Shown here: piece by piece, positions 24,270 to 36,600 of the stretch
How positions within the stretch are numbered: the first letter of the stretch is position 1
How the letters are laid out: each line of letters opens with the position of its first letter
NCBI GenBank assembly: GCA_963573305.1
Contig: OY754337.1
Coordinates: 81,481,094-81,545,093, forward strand
DNA: 64,000 bases
Reading direction: 5' to 3'
Origin: Pyrrhosoma nymphula
Lineage: Eukaryota; Arthropoda; Insecta; Odonata; Coenagrionidae
Notes under the pieces: generated by a model
Databases searched by the model: none
Seen by the model: only the letters and a program-made list of their open reading frames with translations
What the model was told of the DNA's origin: nothing
Translations under genes and position numbers: made by a program

Positions 24270-25160
24270 AACTGGGGACTAATTATAATCAATCTCTACT
24301 AAATATGCGACACAAATTCACTACTTAATTTACCTTGAGCTGAATTTTATCTTGTTTAAATTTAAATTTAATTTCATTTAATTTTTGTCACATTCTTCTT
24401 ACACTTACTACATAACTTAATATTTGATCCATCTCTGGCTCACTCGTTGCAGCAATATGTAAATCATCAAAGTAAATTGTTACCCCTGGAATATGTCCAA
24501 AATCCAATTCACAGATCTTTTGAAATATCTCAGGTGCATTTTTAAGCCCAATAGGAAGACTATTAAACTGATAGCAATTGAACGGTGCGCTAAATGTTAA
24601 GAGTTCACTGGATTTTTCGTCAAGAGGTATTTGATGAAAGCATCTTTTAGGACTAAGATATTGAAACTCAAATTCTATCCCAGTTTATAGCAGATTACCT
24701 CCAGGGTTGGAATTTCAAAGTTACTCCTTTTAATCACTTGTTCATATCTTCTTGATATACACATAATCTTCATTGTTAATCAGTTTCCTCAAGTGCAACT
24801 AAATTACTAACCCAACCTGTTGAGTTTTTCTCTTTGGAAATCAATCCATATCTTTCCAGACAAGAGCTTATTATTAATATGTTCTCTAATTGCCAAAAAA
24901 AACTCTTCTAGGTTGCTTAATTATAGGAATTGAACTTTATTTTAATACAATTGTGTAAGCTTCATCGAAACAACCAGTTTCATTAATCAAAGTTTCCTTA
25001 CTCTCAATTGCCCCCATATGGTGCCTTTTAACAGTTTAAATATAACACAACCATCAAAACCGAGAAGAGATTTCGTTTTATGGCTAGCGTCATTAACAAA
25101 AATTTAATCTAGTTTCTAATTTTACAGCTCCCAAGAGATTTATTTAATACACCTCCAATT
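24270..25160 (-). pseudogene. Ty3/gypsy-type pol remnant (reverse transcriptase)
   Basis: On the minus strand a long frame reads the fingers-palm region of an LTR-retrotransposon polymerase. C-F-H-Q-I-P-L-D-E is followed by L-P-I-G-L-K-N-A-P-E-I-F-Q and then I-Y-F-D-D-L-H-I, the YxDD catalytic box, and N-E-I-K-F-K-F-K-Q-D-K-I-Q. Upstream pieces in other frames give W-V-S-N-L-V and an I-P-T-L-E block, in the correct order for the gypsy family. In-frame stops (after R-R-M, and after L-K-V-N) and frameshifts at about 24,690-24,800 make it inactive. No integrase, LTR or gag was found beside it, and the gag-protease remnant at 44 kb is too far away to be part of the same copy. Confidence 0.75.
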
Positions 25161-25954
25161 GCCTCTCATACTAGAGTAGTAGGTTTATCCATCAAATACT
25201 TCTTATCAATACTATTAAGTGTCTTCGATACGCTCGAGGGTAAAATATTAACCTGAACACATTATCCTACTTGATTTAAACTTTTCCCTTTCACAAGCAA
25301 GGTTACTGATAATATTCTTCATTTGTCAAACTATAAAAAACACATTTGCACTTCTTTCACGCCTCCGCTCCGTGCCCCACGTGTATTCCCGCGTTTAACA
25401 ACCAGGGTTCGTTTGACAACCAAGGTTCCGAAGGTCATATACCGTCATTCCCAGCTTAAATACGCTTAATCTTTCCATTTCATTCAATTCCAGCTTCAAA
25501 ACGCTATATCTGTTACTCACATCAACTTCGTAGATCCCTATCCTTATTAGCCTGTCCGAAAAGGTTACAAGGTATATCAGTATATTTGGATGATGCTTCG
25601 ATTATGATCTTAAACCTGGTCTCGCATTGCGCTACTGAGACTTACTTGCCTGCTTGAGTTAAGATGGTTGGTGCGATATTTCATTACGAAAAGATTTCCA
25701 TGAGACTTTCCATATGTGTTCATATTATTGTTACCTTGGGGTAGATAACATAAAAAGTTCATTTTTGGATTTGGTTTCTTAGCTATTCAATGCTATCTGA
25801 ACAAGTAGCATAATTTATCATTGAACGTGTTTCTTAATAATTAATTTACATAACTATTATGAGGGAATAAAGCTTACCAACAAACGGAACACCGCCACTA
25901 TCGCTCTGGCGAATAATCGGCTTCCTCTCTTATGCCATTTTATTCCTAGGTCAC
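25161..25954. other. No gene recognised
   Basis: AT-rich DNA. The last 90 bases (25,865-25,954) are a fragment of the dispersed repeat seen at 40,365-40,440, with the AACAAACGGA block and GCTCTGG. Confidence 0.4.
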
Positions 25955-26290
25955 GGCGATGGTGGTGTTTTGTTGTTCAGCGCTTTATTAGTTTAGAATT
26001 GCATTTCTGACTTGTCCTCATTTTGGTAGCGTAGCTCGTGTTGGAGGCAATGACTTTTGTTCTATATGAGATACACAACGATGCACTCCAAAAAATTGTC
26101 CCAATTTACAAGTATATGTGGTCAAACCCTGATTTCTGCATGTCCTTTCTTGAACTTCTGCCCCAACTTAATGGGTCTATTGCTTCCTTAGCTGGCAAAA
26201 AATATTTCGTAGTTAGCTTACTGCATTGTCTTTTATCGTCCACAATGTCTTCAATTGAGATTCGAATTCTGTACAGCTTGTTATCCTGAT
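25955..26290. repeat. Dispersed repeat D, copy 2
   Basis: It is similar to 23,810-24,180 over its full length. Its short open frames are not conserved in length or sequence. Confidence 0.65.
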
Positions 26291-26362
26291 ATTTCCTTTA
26301 AAAAATTAATAGTTTTTGTAGTTATCCGAACTGGAATTAATTTCACCTTTAAGCTGCTGCAG

Positions 26363-27480
26363 CTAAAGCACATGTCCATTCAGCCACGCTTTAATCACTC
26401 TTTTGTTCACTACGCCGTGCAGAAAGCTAGACTTGTGTATTTTTCTCTCTTTATGTGAACAGTGATCGTCATCGACATTTTGCGGTAATTTACTCTCCAT
26501 TGTGTTAACCTCAACTGGAAAATTAATTACTTGACCATAAATCCCAAACTGACCGTGGATATGTCGCAGTCGCCTTACTTGTATGAAAGGAATTCGGAGT
26601 GATATAAACCTTTCAGTCACCAAATATAATGGGAAATTTTTCAAACTAGCTGGAAATGGGGGATATTTGAAACCATAATATACTGATAGTTGTGGGATAT
26701 TATTTTTGTGAATGCTTGTGATACAGGTTGCTCATATCTGAAATTCCGATTTCTGAACCGGAACAATTTTCCTGATTAATATTATGCTTTTTAACTGCCA
26801 ATATTGGTAAATGATTTTAAATCATTTTGAAACTAAAGTCTATCACAGGCATGTCCAAACTCATTATTAATAAATTGCTGTATAAAAACTTTTTGTGCCG
26901 ACAAATGTGTTGAGAATGAGTTGTACATTATTTGCTGTTGCGGTTGTGCTTGTATTAGAGGTTCGTTAATATTATTTTCGTTTGACGTGTATTTTTCATT
27001 CCGCCGCTGAACGAAATCGTGCACAACATTATCAACATTTGAATTTGACTCGCCCGTCCTTTCCTCCATCAATCAGCACAGCCGGAATATAAAAATCTGG
27101 AGATGGTCCACCACTTTCAGAATTAGGATAGGTAATGTCTCCGTGGTATAAATGGCACCTATCTCGTAGAGGGACCTGCTATTCGTGAACAAATTATACG
27201 ATCTCTCTTGGAAATGAATGATAGTTTTTTTGGAGGGCCCCACTATTTAACAATTATTCATTTATAGTAAATCATCGGTCTCTTTCTTTCTTTCTTTCTT
27301 TCTTGCGCGGTAATTTTTGGCATATTCAGCATTTTTTCTCTTCCGATCCATGTAAAATTTTTTCCATTTCACGATCAGCGTCAATTCTCCCCAATTCTTT
27401 CATTTTAGCGCGATAATTTCCGTAATCTTCCTCTGTTTTTCATCCCCCTATCCTTTCGCTAAATTATTATTATTGTAAAA
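26363..27480 (-). pseudogene. Helitron replicase N-terminal remnant
   Basis: Minus-strand pieces follow the order of the N-terminal half of arthropod Helitron proteins. First comes a basic segment with A-E-Y-A-K-N-Y-R-A-R-K-K (27,270-27,350). Next is a frame at 26,833-27,072 ending F-G-H-A-C-D-R-L, like the zinc-binding CDRLWF block. Last is a frame at 26,363-26,644 with I-P-F-I-Q-V-R-R-L and G-Q-F-G-I-Y-G-Q-V-I-N-F-P-V-E-V-N-T-M, then L-P-Q-N-V-D-D-D and H-K-S-S-F-L-H-G-V-V. Helitrons are rolling-circle transposons with a Rep nuclease and a Pif1-like helicase; neither catalytic part is present here. Breaks lie near 26,810 and 26,650. A related helicase remnant lies at 45.5 kb on the other strand. 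Confidence 0.65.
27281..27304. repeat. (TTTC)n microsatellite
   Basis: About six TTTC units in a row. On the minus strand they lie in the lysine/glutamate-rich part of the Helitron remnant, so the run may have grown from coding purine tracts. Confidence 0.8.
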
Positions 27481-27699
27481 TCTCACCCATTATGTCTATT
27501 GTTTCATTACCCTTTTGATCTTCTTGCCGCTCTCTTCCACACTCTGTATTTTCTAACATTGCGGATTCAACACAAGTTGCGTAGCCTTAATGACGTTTGT
27601 CCATGTTTCCGTGCCTACAAAAGAATTCCAAATTAATAACATTTATCGATATAGCAGATCAGGTGCGCAGGTCAAATTTCCGAAAGAATTTCTGATAAA

Positions 27700-27972
27700 C
27701 ACATTTTTCCATTTTTTATGAAAAACCATTTTCCCCCCCAAATGTGTCGAAAAAAACTTTTTTGACAAGATCAGAACAAAATCTGAAATAAATCGTCAAG
27801 AATCGGTACGTGGGATGACGACTCTAACCACTACGCCATCTTACTTTGTAAAACAGCGAGCGTTCTCATAAGTTTACATTCGGCATGCCGGAAAGAAGAA
27901 TCTGACGGTACGTGAGTTAGCTCTTTTCCCCCCCATGCCAAAAGTGCCCAACGGGCCAAAGAAGTTTACATT
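27700..27972 (-). repeat. SINE family 2 (tRNA-derived), copy 1
   Basis: It is the inverted counterpart of 45,190-45,520. On the minus strand it has an A box, TGGCGTAGTGG with GTTAGAGTCGTC after it; the B box is worn down to a CCGATTC remnant. It is flanked on one side by an AAAGTTTTTT stretch and on the other by a GGGCACTTTTGGCATGGGG block. Confidence 0.55.
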
Positions 27973-27984
27973 GCAATAATGCAA

Positions 27985-28335
27985 TACTTCGTAGGAATAA
28001 ATGAAAAATCTTTGCACCTAAATCAAAAACCATATTTTAAATTATCGCGGTGGTTATTTACGTAAAAGTTGATCCGTAGATAAAATGGCAGAGTCACCGC
28101 ATGTAAAAAAAAATTAAAATAACTAACAGTAATTATCGTATTGGAAAATAAAGTGCAAAAACTTTTCAACACGGAAAATATAAAAATACTTTTGCTAAAG
28201 TAAAGTAAAAATACTTTTGCTAAATATACTAAAAATACTACTAAAAACGAGGTAGTGAAAATTGACTCGGGTGGGGATCGAACCTCGGACTTCAGGTTAG
28301 CAGCGGGGAATAAAACCCCGCTGCCACCGACGTCC
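27985..28335 (-). repeat. R1a-related repeat with tRNA-Ser(GCU)-like SINE head, copy 6
   Basis: The first 270 bases are a diverged relative of 2,340-2,720. The SINE head at 28,263-28,335 has an A box GGTGGCAGCGGGG, the CTGCTAACC anticodon region and a B box GGTTCGATCC, the best B box of all six copies. Confidence 0.6.
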
Positions 28336-28345
28336 GCAATTACAG

Positions 28346-29580
28346 TCGGTGGAAAAAGAGGTCTGGTTCATATTTTTCCCCGAGAGCCGCGAGCTTATTC
28401 CTCCCGTTTCCAATTGGACTTCGTAGTCAACGCCCGCTGGCGGAGACGAGGGTCTCGGACAAGGACACGGCGTTGGCGAGTCGAAACGTAGTTCGTTTCA
28501 TATTGTGCATGATAGAAGCGAGCTTATTCCTCGTGTGGGCTACGTCGTCGAGGCCCGCGATGGGGAACTTGGAGGTGGCGGGAACGGCTCAAGCCCATAC
28601 ACGACATAGCATCATGCTCTTGGGTTGAACTGGTCGTTTAGCGTGAGCCTATTCAATTCGAAGATTTGAGTAAGAACATCCATTGTCCTCTCGTTTACCT
28701 GAATACGGACCAATGGACGAGATGGCGACGCGAGTGTGAGGTGAGGTAGGCAAGCCACGAGCGTATTTGCTTCCTCTTTTAAAATCAGTACAATAAATCC
28801 AATTTACTATTTTAGATTGCAGTAAAATAAACTTTTTCTGACAGGAGAACATAAATTACATTAAGAAAATTTATGTCTTGCTGACGCATTTCCAATTTGC
28901 AAGTCACTAACTTTGGCTCCATCTGCATATTCTCTCACTTTGTCTTTCAGGCATGTATCCCTATCTCTTAGTTCTTAATCAAGAGGGTACGAAATTGTTA
29001 TCAGATATATCCGGAAGCTTACCCTTAGTTTTCCTTCCAAACAGAAATCCCGTCTTCCTCCAACCAATTCTTTTTTGTAATTTGCGCTATTCTAATCCTT
29101 TTCATGATAGTTCTATTCTCTCTCTCTCCACGTGCCCATTAGTTTGTGGCCAAAAAGGTGTGATGTGATAATGGATCACACCGTTGTTTCCAAGTAAAGT
29201 TGTACCCCTTTTATCGGTCATTATTACCGTACCTTATTTTGCTCGCGCTTAGCTGGCTTTCGTAATCGTCGAGGCCCGCGGGCGGAGACGGGTGAGGTGA
29301 TAGAGGTGTCGTGGCGGCTCGAGCCGCAAAACACGATACTTGTGAGTCATGAATGTGTGAAGGACATCTAGCCTTTTCAGTTTGTGCGATTTCCACTTTC
29401 TGAATTTAGCGCCGACTAGAACTCTTTGCATATATTTTCCGTCCGTTAAATCAACGATGGATGATAATGTCATGATATAAGATTTTTGTCGTATGCTTCA
29501 ATAAATATATATTGGTTAGATCAAAGTCATACGCGTTACGGTATGAATGAAAAATTTTCTTCCTCGAAGATACCCTCCAT
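28346..29580. other. Repeat tails, no gene recognised
   Basis: Fragments of the SINE-associated tail, with a GTCGAGGCCCGCG block and a GGCTCAAGCC/GGCTCGAGCC block, occur at 28,500-28,610 and 29,250-29,360. Between them is AT-rich DNA without recognisable coding potential. Confidence 0.4.
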
Positions 29581-29743
29581 GGGCCTTATTCAGTCGAACT
29601 TCGGAAGTTCCGTGGATTTGATGTCACAGCCCCCGACAAATCTCAACTTTTGAATGGGCCTATTTAAAATTTTAGAGACTGTGACATCAAAATGTCATCT
29701 CTTTCGAGGCTCGGAAATTCCGCGAACATACAGAATAGCCCCC
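29581..29743. mobile_element. MITE-like element with imperfect inverted ends
   Basis: The left end, GGGCCTTATTC, and the right end, GAATAGCCCCC, are inverted relatives. Inside them GATGTCACAG and CTGTGACATC form a second inverted pair, and GTTCCG/CGGAA blocks also face each other. The size is about 165 bp with no coding. I could not define a target duplication. Confidence 0.5.
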
Positions 29744-30900
29744 AGGTCAGCTCAAATAATAGTATATTCCGTTGGCAAATAAACAGTAGCCGGTAACAAG
29801 ATAGGTCGTGTGAAACGGGCTTCACGACGTTTAATTTTAAGGAAAATAATTTTCGAGATGTAATTTTATATTTACCATTACGTTACTCTCTATGTTAGTT
29901 TTATTAAGGTATTATGTAATATATTATTATTACTCTCACACTCGGAGTGACACAACTTATTGTCCCTATTGCTGTGATATTCGATCATCTTAAGAGTAAT
30001 TACATTTAAGTTGTTAGCAAACATGTATGTAAACTCACAATGTATGTTATGTTTACTACGGTCGTTATTTCAAAAGCGTCGTGAGCCGCAAAGCTGGTAC
30101 ACGTTCTCATACGGGCTACACATTCTTAACTTGGCAACTATTGATAAAAAAAGCAATTTTTGGGCTTTCATATTGAGTATCGCAATTAAATTGCAATTCA
30201 TGTTTATAAACGGTTAGCACTGCGTTTTTGCCAAGAGTATTTATCTTTGAAATTTCCCACTGTAAGCTTTGAAAGCACAGCTAGCCTTTTGTGCCAACCT
30301 TGAAAATGTTTCCAACCCGAACTCATATAACCAAATCAGTAAGTGTGTTAATCAAATGTGTTCTTGGTGCTGCAGATATTATTTATATATCTGTGTAGTT
30401 TGGAAAACTGATACCAATTTCTATGTTCCATGTACATTCTTAACGTATTCATTTTGAATTTCAAGAAAAGAATTTTTCAGACTCAATTTTTTTAGAATCA
30501 TGGAAAACCACATCGCTGGTATCTTTGTTGTTATTTCTCTCTAAATACGATACACAAATTGAGCATGAATTTTTTGAGTTTATGTAATATCGTTTTCACT
30601 GAAATGTAGACACCCACACTGATTGTACTGATTTGATTAAATGTGGCCGGGTCGGAAAACACTTGGAGGGTTGGCACACGAGGCTAGCCGACGAGGCACA
30701 CGAGCCGACGAGGACGGACGTGGATTCGACCGGGCTAGCAGAATTAGAGTCAAATAAACTCCGAGAGCAAAAGCCCTAGCGAAAGGAATGCACTGAGGAA
30801 ACTCACGTCCCCGCACACGTTGGACTGATCGGAGTCTTTTCTTTCGGGCTCCGTCGCGAGGTTTTTCCTCTCCCTAGATTCAGATTTGGACTCATCGTGA
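29744..30900. other. No gene recognised
   Basis: Short open frames at 30,011-30,217 and 30,269-30,457 have no recognisable domain. From 30,650 the DNA becomes GC-richer, with GCCGACGAGG repeated, leading into the Pol III-like promoter. Confidence 0.4.
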
Positions 30901-30924
30901 GTGTCTCAGAGGGAAGCGGCTCCG

Positions 30925-30986
30925 TAGCCGAGATGGTTAATTCCATTCGCCGAAGTTGGTGTGCGGTTCTGGCAGGGTTCAGATCC
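30925..30986 (+). repeat. tRNA-like Pol III promoter (SINE 5' end?)
   Basis: TAGCCGAGATGG with TTAA after it fits the A box, and GGTTCAGATCC, about 40 bases later, fits the B box. The spacing suits a tRNA-derived SINE. I see no good cloverleaf or tail, and no second copy in the window. It may be a single SINE or a chance pair. Confidence 0.4.
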
Positions 30987-30999
30987 GAAGTTAGGCTAT

Positions 31000-33600
31000 T
31001 GTTTTCCTTTGTCCTTGCAGTGAATTACCATCAAATCTCCGGTGAGTTAAATTCCTGGAGTTTGAAAAATGAATCTAATTCAATCGATACGCTTTATTTT
31101 CAAACTTCTAGTATTTACGCTTTCTTTCCAGTGGGTGTTCGAACCACAGTAAACTATAAAGATCAGGTGGACATAAATAGCCATATCAGCTCTTTCACCC
31201 TGAATTAACCGAAGATTAATAGTCATTATATATGGATGACCGATATCGACGTCACCCATATCTTCAACCTTTTTAATAGTTAAATATTCCTTGCATAAAC
31301 ACTGCATGTCTGCCGAAGTTTCGATGTAGGAGTCGTCCAACATTGCATGCTTATGAGTGACGGTAGTATTTCGTTAATCAGGCTTTTATTGGTTTTGTAT
31401 TGCATTACTAAGTTATCCTCAATTGACGTGTGTTGGAGGCGATGAGATTTATTTATTAGCCACCCAACGATGCGCTCCAGAAAACTACCTCTATGCATGT
31501 AGTAGCATACACTGTCCCATTGATCGTAGTGAATGTAGTTGAACCGTGCTTTTTTTGAGCTCTGCCTAATTTGTTGAATATAAAGCTTCCTCAGCTGGCA
31601 AGTAATTTTTCGTAGTGCGCGTCACTGCCTATTTGTGGAGGATGCCTTCAATTGAGATTCAAATTCTGTGCTAACTGGAATAAATCATCTTACTATTCCA
31701 TAATATAGTCTTCGTGTCACAGGCGACTGCGTACACATATTTTTTAGCCATGATTTACTTTGTGTTTCTGACGCTGTGTCAATCTCATTTGTAAATGATT
31801 TTCTCGGACGAGCTATTTTCTGTCGCTTGATTCGAATTTCTAGAATCCGCAACTTGAGAATGTCTGCGGATAGAGAGTAAACACAAATACTAAGAATATG
31901 CTATAGTAATGCAGTATAACTTTCTTTTCGCAAAATGAAATTTTTCTAGGCATTGACGTTAAATAGAATAAATAGTTCTTAAACGTCCTTCTAAACTGAA
32001 TTAATTCAAGCATCTGAGCTCCATTTACCACCAGGTGTCTTACCAGGCTGCGATATTTGTATGATAAATTGTCAAAGAAAACTACAAGGTGGTATTCCTT
32101 GACAATTTAGGAATATCCGAGTGTTTTTCACTTCCTATGGATTTTACATGACAATTGTAACATACATTCCTCGTGTTATTAAATTTTGACGAATGCTGCT
32201 TAATTTTCTTCGACATCTTTTTAAAAATTTAGCACCTTCTGACATTGCTTCCGCGAATTCTTTGCTAATACTCGTACATCCTCAATCTGTTAGGTTTTGC
32301 CTTGGCAATTTTGAAATATTCCGAGTATTGTTGTATTCTGACGTAGCATCATCGACATTCTTTTCTTAGACGGTTTGCAATATTCCGCGTACTCTGAAGG
32401 TCATTTCTCGTTATTTGCTAAACATTTCAAGCCTTATATGTAGTTCTGGTAGGTTTGCCTAGACAATGCTTCGAGTATGATTTGCTCGGTATTGCTTACA
32501 TATTCCGTCTATTATTTAATTATGCTGCAATGTTATCGCTAATTAATTTACTAACACTCTGGATACAGAATTCTTTTAAATATTCCGAGTGTAATACTAT
32601 CTTGAAAAATGCAACTAATATTCTGTAAAGTAAAACTTGACAGGCATAGCAGAACGTAACCACGGTAGAAAGTAGTAACTTAACCGAGAAGTGCAGCAGC
32701 CAATTGTGGTTTCAAAGCGTTTCCATGTTGGCGTATGAAATAAAATTGGCCTCTTAATTGGTCTTTCATGACGGAATGTACAATGCTGTAATAGCACGAC
32801 AGTTAAACAACTATGTTCTGATTGTACGTTCTGTGGGTCAGTTTGGGCATGGCAATAATGTTAACAGTACAATAAAACCAATATTTATTACGTACAATAT
32901 TCATAGCTGGGGCGAAAATTTCGCCCCAAGTCCAGACTTCGTGAGGGGTAATCAAAATAAGGCATGTTATGCCTTGATAAAAATAATTGCAATAATGTTC
33001 TGGTTGTATGCTCTATGGGTCAGATTGGGCATTTTAATAATTATAATAACTACAATGAAAACAATTTTTTATTATGTACAATACTCATAGCTGGACTTTT
33101 AGTTTGTAAAGTTTTCTGCAATGACATTGATATTTTATAAATTGAACGACGGATAATAAATATACAAAGTATAACACATTTTTCACGTTTTTTTTTCAGG
33201 CTGCTCTTTCCAAGCGGCCACAGAAGATTACATGGTACAGCACCCCAAATAGACGCCATCTGGAGGACTCCATCAATGACCTGCATACAAAGAAAACTAT
33301 GAATACCAATATGATACCTAGAAACATTGCCGACATCCTAATCAAATGTCTCATTAAATAACCTCTTGGAGGAATGATGTATGAGAATAAATCAATATGT
33401 AAAATGATAAGTCAATAAATACCTTTTCACTTTGATAAAAGTGTCAAAGACCAGAGTAATTTTTTTTCTGATTTTGAAGCTCATATTAAGATATGTGTTT
33501 ACACAATATGTCCGATACACCGATTGGTCAAAACCGCGCCTTTTAAGTTCACGTATTACTTGCGCAAAACTGCTATCAATTGTCCAAATTAGGTATTCAC
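31000..33600. other. No gene recognised; degenerate repeats
   Basis: It contains dispersed repeat D copy 3 (31,358-31,690). From about 32,100 a recurring ATATTCCGAGT motif appears at irregular spacing. A diverged direct repeat offset by about 183 bases lies at 32,803-33,095, with GTTCTG, GTGGGTCAG and TCATAGCTGG landmarks. A perfect 19-bp palindrome, GGGGCGAAAATTTCGCCCC, is at 32,909-32,927. Short frames here have no domain I recognise. Confidence 0.4.
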
Positions 33601-33629
33601 GTCGTGAATTGCAACTACCATCACATCGA

Positions 33630-36600
33630 GACGACTGCTTTATAATTCCAGTATTCATTGCATTTAATCATAACGGAGTTTTCCCGACAATTCAAATGTA
33701 TTAAATGTTCGTTGCGGATATTATTTAACAATAATGGGACTTTCTCTACAAATATAATATTAAAAAAATCTAATACGCATATTATTTAAATACGAAGTAT
33801 TCATAACGGGTTTTCTTGACAATTCTAATGTGTTCAATATCCGGTACGCATATTATTTAATGTTAACAGGTTGTTCTTGGATATTCTATGTTCAGTATGC
33901 ATATTATTTAAAAATGACGGGAGCTTATCTGCAATTCTAAGTTGTTCTAATTACAGTTCGCACATTATTTAATTACTACAGGTTTCACTCCGCTAGTAAA
34001 ATCATTTTAATTCCAGTTCGCATTAAATTTAATTCTACGCAGTTTTTTTTACCGCAATTGGAAATATTCAAATGTCCAGTACTCGTTGTATTCATTCATA
34101 ATTTATTGATAAATATTATGTATTAAATATCCTGAACGCCAATTATTTAATAAGAACGGGAATATCTCTAAAACACTAAAACTTTATAGTCTACTACGCG
34201 CATTATTAAGTTAAAACGGGGTTTTCTCCATATTCAACAAATGAATTTTATTTGTTTAATGTACAAAACGTATATATTATTTATTTATCGGTGTATTTCT
34301 CTGCGATTTTAAAATATTCTACCTTAGGTTTGCATATTATGTTATTTAAACTGGTTTTCTGCGATTTTATAAAATATTCTACGTCCACCAAGCATTGCAG
34401 TTATTCATAACGGGTTTTTCTTGACAATTCTTATTTCATAAATAACCAGTAGGCATATTATTTAATTGTAACAGGTTTTTATCGGCGATTCTACGTTGGA
34501 CTTACAGTACGCATATAATTTTATTATTACGAGTCCAGCATGAAGTCCAGCACGGATTGTATTTTTCTCTACCGAGTGTTTTAACGCAATGCTAAAATAT
34601 TCTACGTTCAGTACACATTGCATTTAAACATAACGAGTTTCTCTCGACAATTCTAATGTTATAAATAACCAGAACGCATATTATTTAATTATTACGATTT
34701 TTCGGCAGCTGTAATTTGTTCTAATTTCAGTTTGCCTATTATTTAATTACTACGAATTTCACAAAGCTGTTACGAATTTTTCAAAGTCCATAACCCATAA
34801 ATTTAATTTCTTCGAAGTTTTTTTTGTCGCGATTCCAAATATACAAATGTCTAGTACTAGTATAACGGGTTTTTCTTGACTAATCTAATATATTCAATAT
34901 CCAGAAAGCATATTATTTAATAAAAACGGGATTTCTCTACAAATCCTCTCCAACAAATTTCTCTACAAATCTAATAATTAAATGAATAGTACGCACATTA
35001 TTAATGTAAAACGTGGTTTTTCCCTGAATTTATAAATAAAATTCATTTGATGTACAAAACGTATATCATTTATTTATCGGTGTATTTCTCTGCAAATGTA
35101 AATTATTCTACTTCCGGTTTGCATATTATGCTATTTGAACTGGTTTACTCCGTTTTTATAAAATATTCTACGTCCAGTACGCATTGCATTTATTCATAAA
35201 GTTATTTTCTTGACATTTCTAATGTATTAAATATAGAGTACGCATATTATTTAATTATAACTGGTTTTTCTCGGATATTCTAACTTGTTCTAATTCCAGT
35301 TCGCGCATTATGTAATTACTACGGGTATCACTCAGCTATATAAAAAACTTTGCGTATAATTAAATTTATTGCGTGTTGGATTTACAGTTTTATACCACAA
35401 TTCGAAATTTCAAATGCCCAGTACTTATTGTTTTTCTTCATAACGGGTTTAGTTGATATATCTAATATAATAAATATCCAGAACGCATATTATTTAATAA
35501 AACCGGCTTTCTCTACAAATACTCTCAATCAAAATTATCTAAAAATCTAATACTTAAATGAATAGTATCCACATTATTAATTTAAAACGTGGTTTTCTCT
35601 GAATTCAAAAAATAAAATTCATTTAATTTACAGTATAGTAATTTAAATGAATTTTATTTTTTTAAGTTAAAGTTAATTTACTTACTAAATAATTTAAAAA
35701 GTTTTTAAATTATTTAGTAAGTAAAATTTATTTAATTTGCATATTATATTATTTAATTATCGGTGTTTTTTCGGCATTTATAAAATATTCTACCTCAGGT
35801 TTGCATATTATTTTATTTGAACTGGTATTCTCCGATTTTCTAAAATATTCTACGTCCAGTAATCATTGCATTTATTCATAAAATTATTTTCTTGACCAAT
35901 CTAATGTATTGAATATAGAGTACGCATATTATATATTTATAACGGCTTTTTTCGGCAATTCTAAGTTGTTATAATTCCAGTTCGCACATAATTGAATTAC
36001 TACGGGTTTCACTCAGCTATTAAAATAATTGGAATTCCAGTACGCATTAAATTTAATTCTACGCAGTTTTTTTTACCGCAATTGGAAATATTCAAATGTC
36101 CAGTACTCGTTGTATTTATTCATAACGTGTTATTCTTGATAAATCTTATGTATTAAATATTCTGAACGCCAATTAATTAATAAGAACGGGACTTTCTCTA
36201 AAACACTAAAACGTTTTGGTCTACCACGCGCATTATTAAGTTAAAACGGATTTTTCTCCATATTAAAAAAAATAAAATTCATTTAATGTACAAAACATAT
36301 ATTATTTATTTATCGGTTTATTTATCTGCGATTGTAAAATATTCTACCTAAGGTTTGCATATTATGATATTTAAACTGGTTTTATCAATTTTTCTAAAAT
36401 ATTCTACGTCCAGTACGCATTGCATTTATTCATAAAGTTATTTTCTTGACAATTCTAACGTCTTAAATGTACAGTACGCATATTATTTAATTATAACGGG
36501 TTTTCCTCGGCAATTCTAAATTGTTCTAATTACAGTTCGCACATAATTGAATTACTACGGGTTTCACTCAGCTATTAAAATAATTTTAATTCCAATACGA

